64,000 nt of DNA from Entonaema liquescens (taxonomy: Eukaryota > Ascomycota > Sordariomycetes > Xylariales > Xylariaceae). Below are positions 59,924 through 64,000 of the stretch, in pieces; position 1 is the stretch's first letter; the number at the start of each line of letters is the position of its first letter. The notes under the pieces are model-generated. The model made no database searches and had not been told where the DNA came from. It saw only the letters and a list, made by a program, of their open reading frames with translations. Where the stretch lies: positions 3,162,001 to 3,226,000 of the forward strand of contig CADCSX010000002.1 of the NCBI GenBank assembly GCA_902805475.1, written 5' to 3'. Made by a program: the position numbers and the translations under genes.

Positions 59924-62900
59924 CGCAGGGCGTCGATTGGTCGGCTTAGGTTAAACAGAGCAGGTTGGACGGCAGCCGAGATGGGGGTTGCCATACGCAG
60001 CACAGAGACAGAAATATGGAAGATCCGTTTCTGAATAGAGATCCTTTCCGATATTTAGGTTATACCGACTGCTACCCACCCGCTAACGGCCTTCGGGAAC
60101 TCTGCTATGTCGCGACTAAGGTAATTGACCTGAGTAACAAGATATCAAAGGTAATTATCAAAGTGGGCTGAGGTTCGTAGTATGTAAGATACGACGAATC
60201 GGGGAGATGTGCATCCGTAATTAGAAACACTAAGTATTAAAGTATTAAAAGGGGGCCAGAAACGTTGTGAGGAGCACCGCTCGCGAATTGATTAACCTAG
60301 GTGATAAGAGAACGGAGAACGAGAGATATGAAGATCAATTTGAAGGAGAAGATGCAAATGCAAATGCAAAAAAAAGAGGGTTGTTGATCCGATCAAGACT
60401 TCCAAAGTCCTCAATGGTCAATGGTTTAAAAAGTTGAAGGTGAAGTTGGTAAGTTCAGGTTATCGGAACCAAAGTAGCGCGGCGCGGATCGCATCTGCAC
60501 ACAGCCAAGGAGAAAAAAAAGGTAGTCGCTGGAGGATTTAGGGGACCATGGCTTCCTCAATCCTGCGGGCGTCGGAAGCCAAGAAGATGTTTTGGGGAAC
60601 TCGCTTTAAGTTTCAGAGATTATTGGATCGACTAAAAACGCACTAACGGTTCGTGGTGGGGTTTTCAGGTACCTGCAACACCTAAGTGGTCGCATCTGAT
60701 TCGACTGAATGGTTTAGAGTACGTCGTAAGTACACCGTTGAATATCGTAGAAATACCTTCCCCCACACGATATTACTATATGACTGAGCGTGTTTATCAA
60801 GTACCTTATCTATCTAAGTTAAGTACCTGAGAAATCTAACACAATCTGTCCTAAGCAAGCAATGAAGCTACAGTAGCGTGTAGGATCTTAATTGCTAAAG
60901 CTCGGCATTGGGTATCTCCTTTTTACTCCTAGATGAGATCTGATAAACGAACAATGAATAATAGATCTTTAATAAAGATTACTTAGATTAGATAGATTGA
61001 GATATGTCGCACTTCGATCGTTACATATAGTCTTAGATATTTAATCATCTTCAGTAAAGGTCTCTTGATTTTATATTATTATACTTGTGTCTTTGCTCGA
61101 ACAGAATCAAATACAGAAAACACGTGGGTTGTCTTGTACCAGATAAATTATATTTAGTCACACTTCATCCCTGGTTGAACTACATATATTAAAAAGAAAC
61201 ATTTGTGATTGAAATGAATAAAGATCTTCTAATAGTCATTTGTAAGTTAGATCTAGCACTCTATAATAGTGACTTTGGCTGTTTATCTACAGACTGAAAG
61301 GATATCGTGATATACTCACAAATGACTGGCTGGCTTGGTATGACCCTCACTTTCAAAGATTGACCTGCATACTGACTTGCAGATACCCCTCATTATACAA
61401 CACTATACATATATGTAAGTAGGGATTGATTAATAGGACGTGGAGTTGAAATATGGAAACCCAACTAACCTACGTATCAGGTAACTTCAGGGAGGACGAA
61501 AAAGCATAAGTTTCATAGGTAGGAGATAGTCACCAAATTGCTACATACCTAGCTACTCTAGAGTATTCACATCCAACTCAAGCAAACGCCACATACCTAC
61601 CGTTGAGACCAGGCGCCAAGTATCGGGTTCATCCTGAATCCTTGCAGTCGCGTGGAATTGGCCTATATAGCGTCCTTCAGCTGCATTCTACCGACCTGTC
61701 ACCCAGGCCAAATTCCCGCCAACAAGTCTCCAGCTTTTGTTTCTTTTGTGGTGAAACAACCCGCAAACATATAGCCTATAAAAGCCTTGATCCCTTGCTG
61801 GATGTTGTACCTGGGGTTGCCCTAGATTGAAATACTACATAAGCCAAGTATTTACCGTTGCAGTGACAAGAATGCCACATGTGCTAACGAGTATTCGTCA
61901 AAGTAGGATTCCTGTAGCCAATCATGGACAATAGAAATATTTCACCTGCCAAGTCAAGCGCTTTCACTTTGCATGGTGCGCCAAAAAGAGCCAAAGACAA
62001 CATCCGAATCGGGTTCTCTGCACCATTCAGGAGGTCAGGAACGACAAAAAGTTGACAAGAGCTGCATATGGGATCATAGGTACCAATCGTTGCAGTCTTC
62101 CTAAGTAATACCCCCAAGTCGATGGCCAGGTAAAGGAGAGCTGGCAACGGCTTCTTTATGAAAAATTGCTAAGTGGTCGAGAATAGCCGTACCAAGAAGA
62201 ACAACCCCAAAAGTTGTAGACGACCCCAACAACCGATGGATATGTCGGCTACAGGTTACACGACCTTACGTGGCCAACACAGTTTGTTATACCGCAGATG
62301 CAGTGACTTTAAAGCTAATTCATGTTGGTGACTGATGTGAAGTAATGCCTTCTGGATGCAAAATACAGGTTGGGCTAGTTGTTTGATAGGCATCAGCCGC
62401 AAATCCATATCTAAGCGATCTATAGAGATTATAGCCCCTATCTATTATGTTGGATCTTACTGCTTATTCGGTTCTACGTAACTCGGTGGGTAAAAAGATC
62501 TACCCGAATGCGACATTTTATTGTCGTAGTAAGATCTATTTCTAGATGCTTTCCCCGGGCTGCAGAATTCGCAATGTTCTTCATACTTTTGCCGCCAAAC
62601 ATTAAGTCACATGGACTGATCCTTTCCTTAGAGCCCGATTTAGGAGTGCTAAACGCCTTACGTTGAGATTCGAGCGTATCGCGCAGATCTGATGGAACGC
62701 TTTGCCCTTTTAGAATCTTCGCGTCTAAAATCGACCACTTTTAGCTGTATTATCACAATTACCTCTTCGTCTTTAGTTGACATCAAGCAGAAAACAGTCA
62801 CTAATATCGCCCACTTTCGAGCAAACCAAAAGAACCCGAGGTAATACTTGAATTGGTCTGGAAGCGGTTACCTGCAGCACGTACTATGTAGTATGACGAC

Positions 62901-63417
62901 GTATCGGTAATAGTACCGATGAGATCCAGTCTACCGTAGAGCAGAGGCAAGTGAAGAGCACCAGAATAGTGAGATATTTTCTACTGCTTCTTCACTAAGA
63001 ATGTCCTCACCTCAGGCAGGGCTAAGTAAGCTTCTTTGAATATATCTGGTCGTCTGTCTTCCTCGCTATTTGATCCCTAACCGAAAGACCTACGTTTTCT
63101 TTGCTTGAGCAGTTCGTAGCAAACATTCTTTCCTTCCCTATTTATCATTCGTCACTCACGTTCTATATTTGACATTACTTTTGTTGTCTCTAGGGACACC
63201 TCGAAATCAGCCGATTATGATGTATTTATACCTAGACTAAAGAGCCGTATTCGGTCTCCAGCTGCTTCCCATCTCCCTAAGAGTCTTAGTCAAGGTTATG
63301 ATTTGTGCTTCCAAACAGGTTGCCAAACAAGTTCTGGGCGATAAGCAGCCACATAGCACCATTCATCCCTGCTAAGAGCAAATTGGCACAGGACTAGTAG
63401 CGTGTGAAAGAACCAAT
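59924..63417. other. Long intergenic region
   Basis: About 3.5 kb. The first ~700 bp is the presumed promoter/leader of the Sec7 gene (note a short ATGCAA tandem near 60354-60370). The rest is AT-rich. Frames at 61603-61830 and 61884-62147 have no domain or splice support. Confidence 0.4.
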
Positions 63418-63966
63418 TCACGCAGCACTGTTTCCGCTCCCACCCGCATTGGACTGATTATGCCCGACGGCGAACTGCCTGAAGGTTTCCATGTCAACCA
63501 TTCCCAACGCACTGTCTTCGGTGGCGTCCAAATCGACGCGGGGGACTCCCAAATTTGTAACCCTTCCACCACGGTAGGCCTGGTAGGCCTCGAACCAACG
63601 GGCAGTGCACAGACACCATCTGCAGCCGCCTTTCAAGCCGACCTGGCGTAGGTCGTTCCCGCGCGAGGCGGAGAAATCAAGGAATTCGTCCGTAACTATA
63701 CCGGCCACGGCATGGTTGCCCGGATCGATGCCTCCGCCGGTGCGACAGTAGCCGTCGCGGAAGAAGCCAGTCATAGGCTGCTGGGAGAACAGCTTGAGGG
63801 GCTGCTTGAACACTGCGATCGGACGATCCCCAAAGTGTGAGCAAATACTATGTAAGCGCTACAGCACGAAAAGCTCGTAATTGCGGGGAGGCTTAGGTTA
63901 GGTAGGTGAGTTGTTAAAAGACATGCAGGTTGTTCACTCCATACCGTTAAGCGGACTTGATGCCAT
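63418..63966 (-). CDS. DUF2237-family protein, 138 aa
   Basis: DUF2237 proteins are small, functionally uncharacterised and widespread in bacteria, with some in fungi. Two exons fit in phase: 63945-63966 (ATG at 63966, MASSPLN) and 63418-63812, joined by a 132-nt GTATGG...CGCAG intron. The conserved core is complete: MTGFFRDGYC, HAVAGIVTDEFLDFSASRGN, VGLKGGCRWCLCTARW with its invariant Cys residues, and PRVDLDATEDSAL. The tail is Asn/Gly/Ser-rich. The first exon is short and inferred from splice signals and the family's usual N-terminus. The cluster of Cys residues suggests a metal-binding or redox role (inference). Confidence 0.82.
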
Positions 63967-64000
63967 GGCACCTCGGACTCCTTCAACAAACCAAGTGGGA

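Noticed and set aside
1..64000. tRNA, rRNA or CRISPR arrays
   Set aside because: None was recognised on either strand; CRISPR is not expected in a fungal nuclear genome.

Overview
The window is nuclear DNA of a filamentous ascomycete (Pezizomycotina, probably Sordariomycetes). Genes have several short introns, mostly 50-130 nt, with GTAAGT-like donors, CTAAC-like branch sites and YAG acceptors. The gene families (HET, SAT4/PTH11-type membrane protein, DUF6594, Tri3-type acyltransferase, highly reducing PKS, Syt1/Yel1-type Sec7 protein, AIM24) are typical of that group. Genes are separated by 0.5-4 kb of AT-rich DNA.

Layout. (a) 1-16.7 kb: a secondary-metabolite locus. It holds a vanillyl-alcohol-oxidase-type flavoenzyme (cut by the left edge), a Tri3-like acyltransferase, a short-chain dehydrogenase, a SAT4-type membrane protein carrying two in-frame stop codons, and a highly reducing polyketide synthase (KS-AT-DH-inactive MT-ER-KR-ACP) with no release domain. 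The simplest reading is that the PKS makes a reduced chain, the SDR and the flavoenzyme oxidise or reduce it, and the acyltransferase acylates or releases it; this is inference. (b) 17.2-22.2 kb: one intact unknown gene, then a gene-poor stretch with gene relics and a decayed duplicated segment. (c) 22.2-28.4 kb: an ascorbate-oxidase-like multicopper oxidase and an L-arabinitol/sorbitol dehydrogenase. (d) 28.4-33 kb: AT-rich DNA holding a MITE of about 0.3 kb with long inverted repeats, next to a beta-trefoil-like gene. (e) 33.9-44.7 kb: conserved unknown zinc-finger-like gene, KIF22-like kinesin, AIM24 and an MFS monocarboxylate-type transporter. (f) 45.6-54.6 kb: small ORFs, a HET-domain gene, a truncated DUF6594 gene, a conserved unknown gene and a PIP-kinase-like gene. 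(g) 55.4-64 kb: a large Sec7-PH Arf-GEF and a DUF2237 gene at the right edge.

The most striking window-wide pattern is a set of single-base reading-frame breaks in otherwise well-conserved genes: acyltransferase, PKS, multicopper oxidase, beta-trefoil gene, HET gene, DUF6594 gene, PIP kinase, and possibly the kinesin. All go in the same direction (one base too few), and five lie in or beside runs of four or five identical bases. This looks more like homopolymer under-calling in the assembly than independent gene death, so 'pseudogene' calls should be made with care. The SAT4 gene is different: its frame is intact and it has two TAG codons.

Limits: exon borders were read by eye from splice consensus, frame and family knowledge; no search was run. 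No tRNA, rRNA or CRISPR array was seen.
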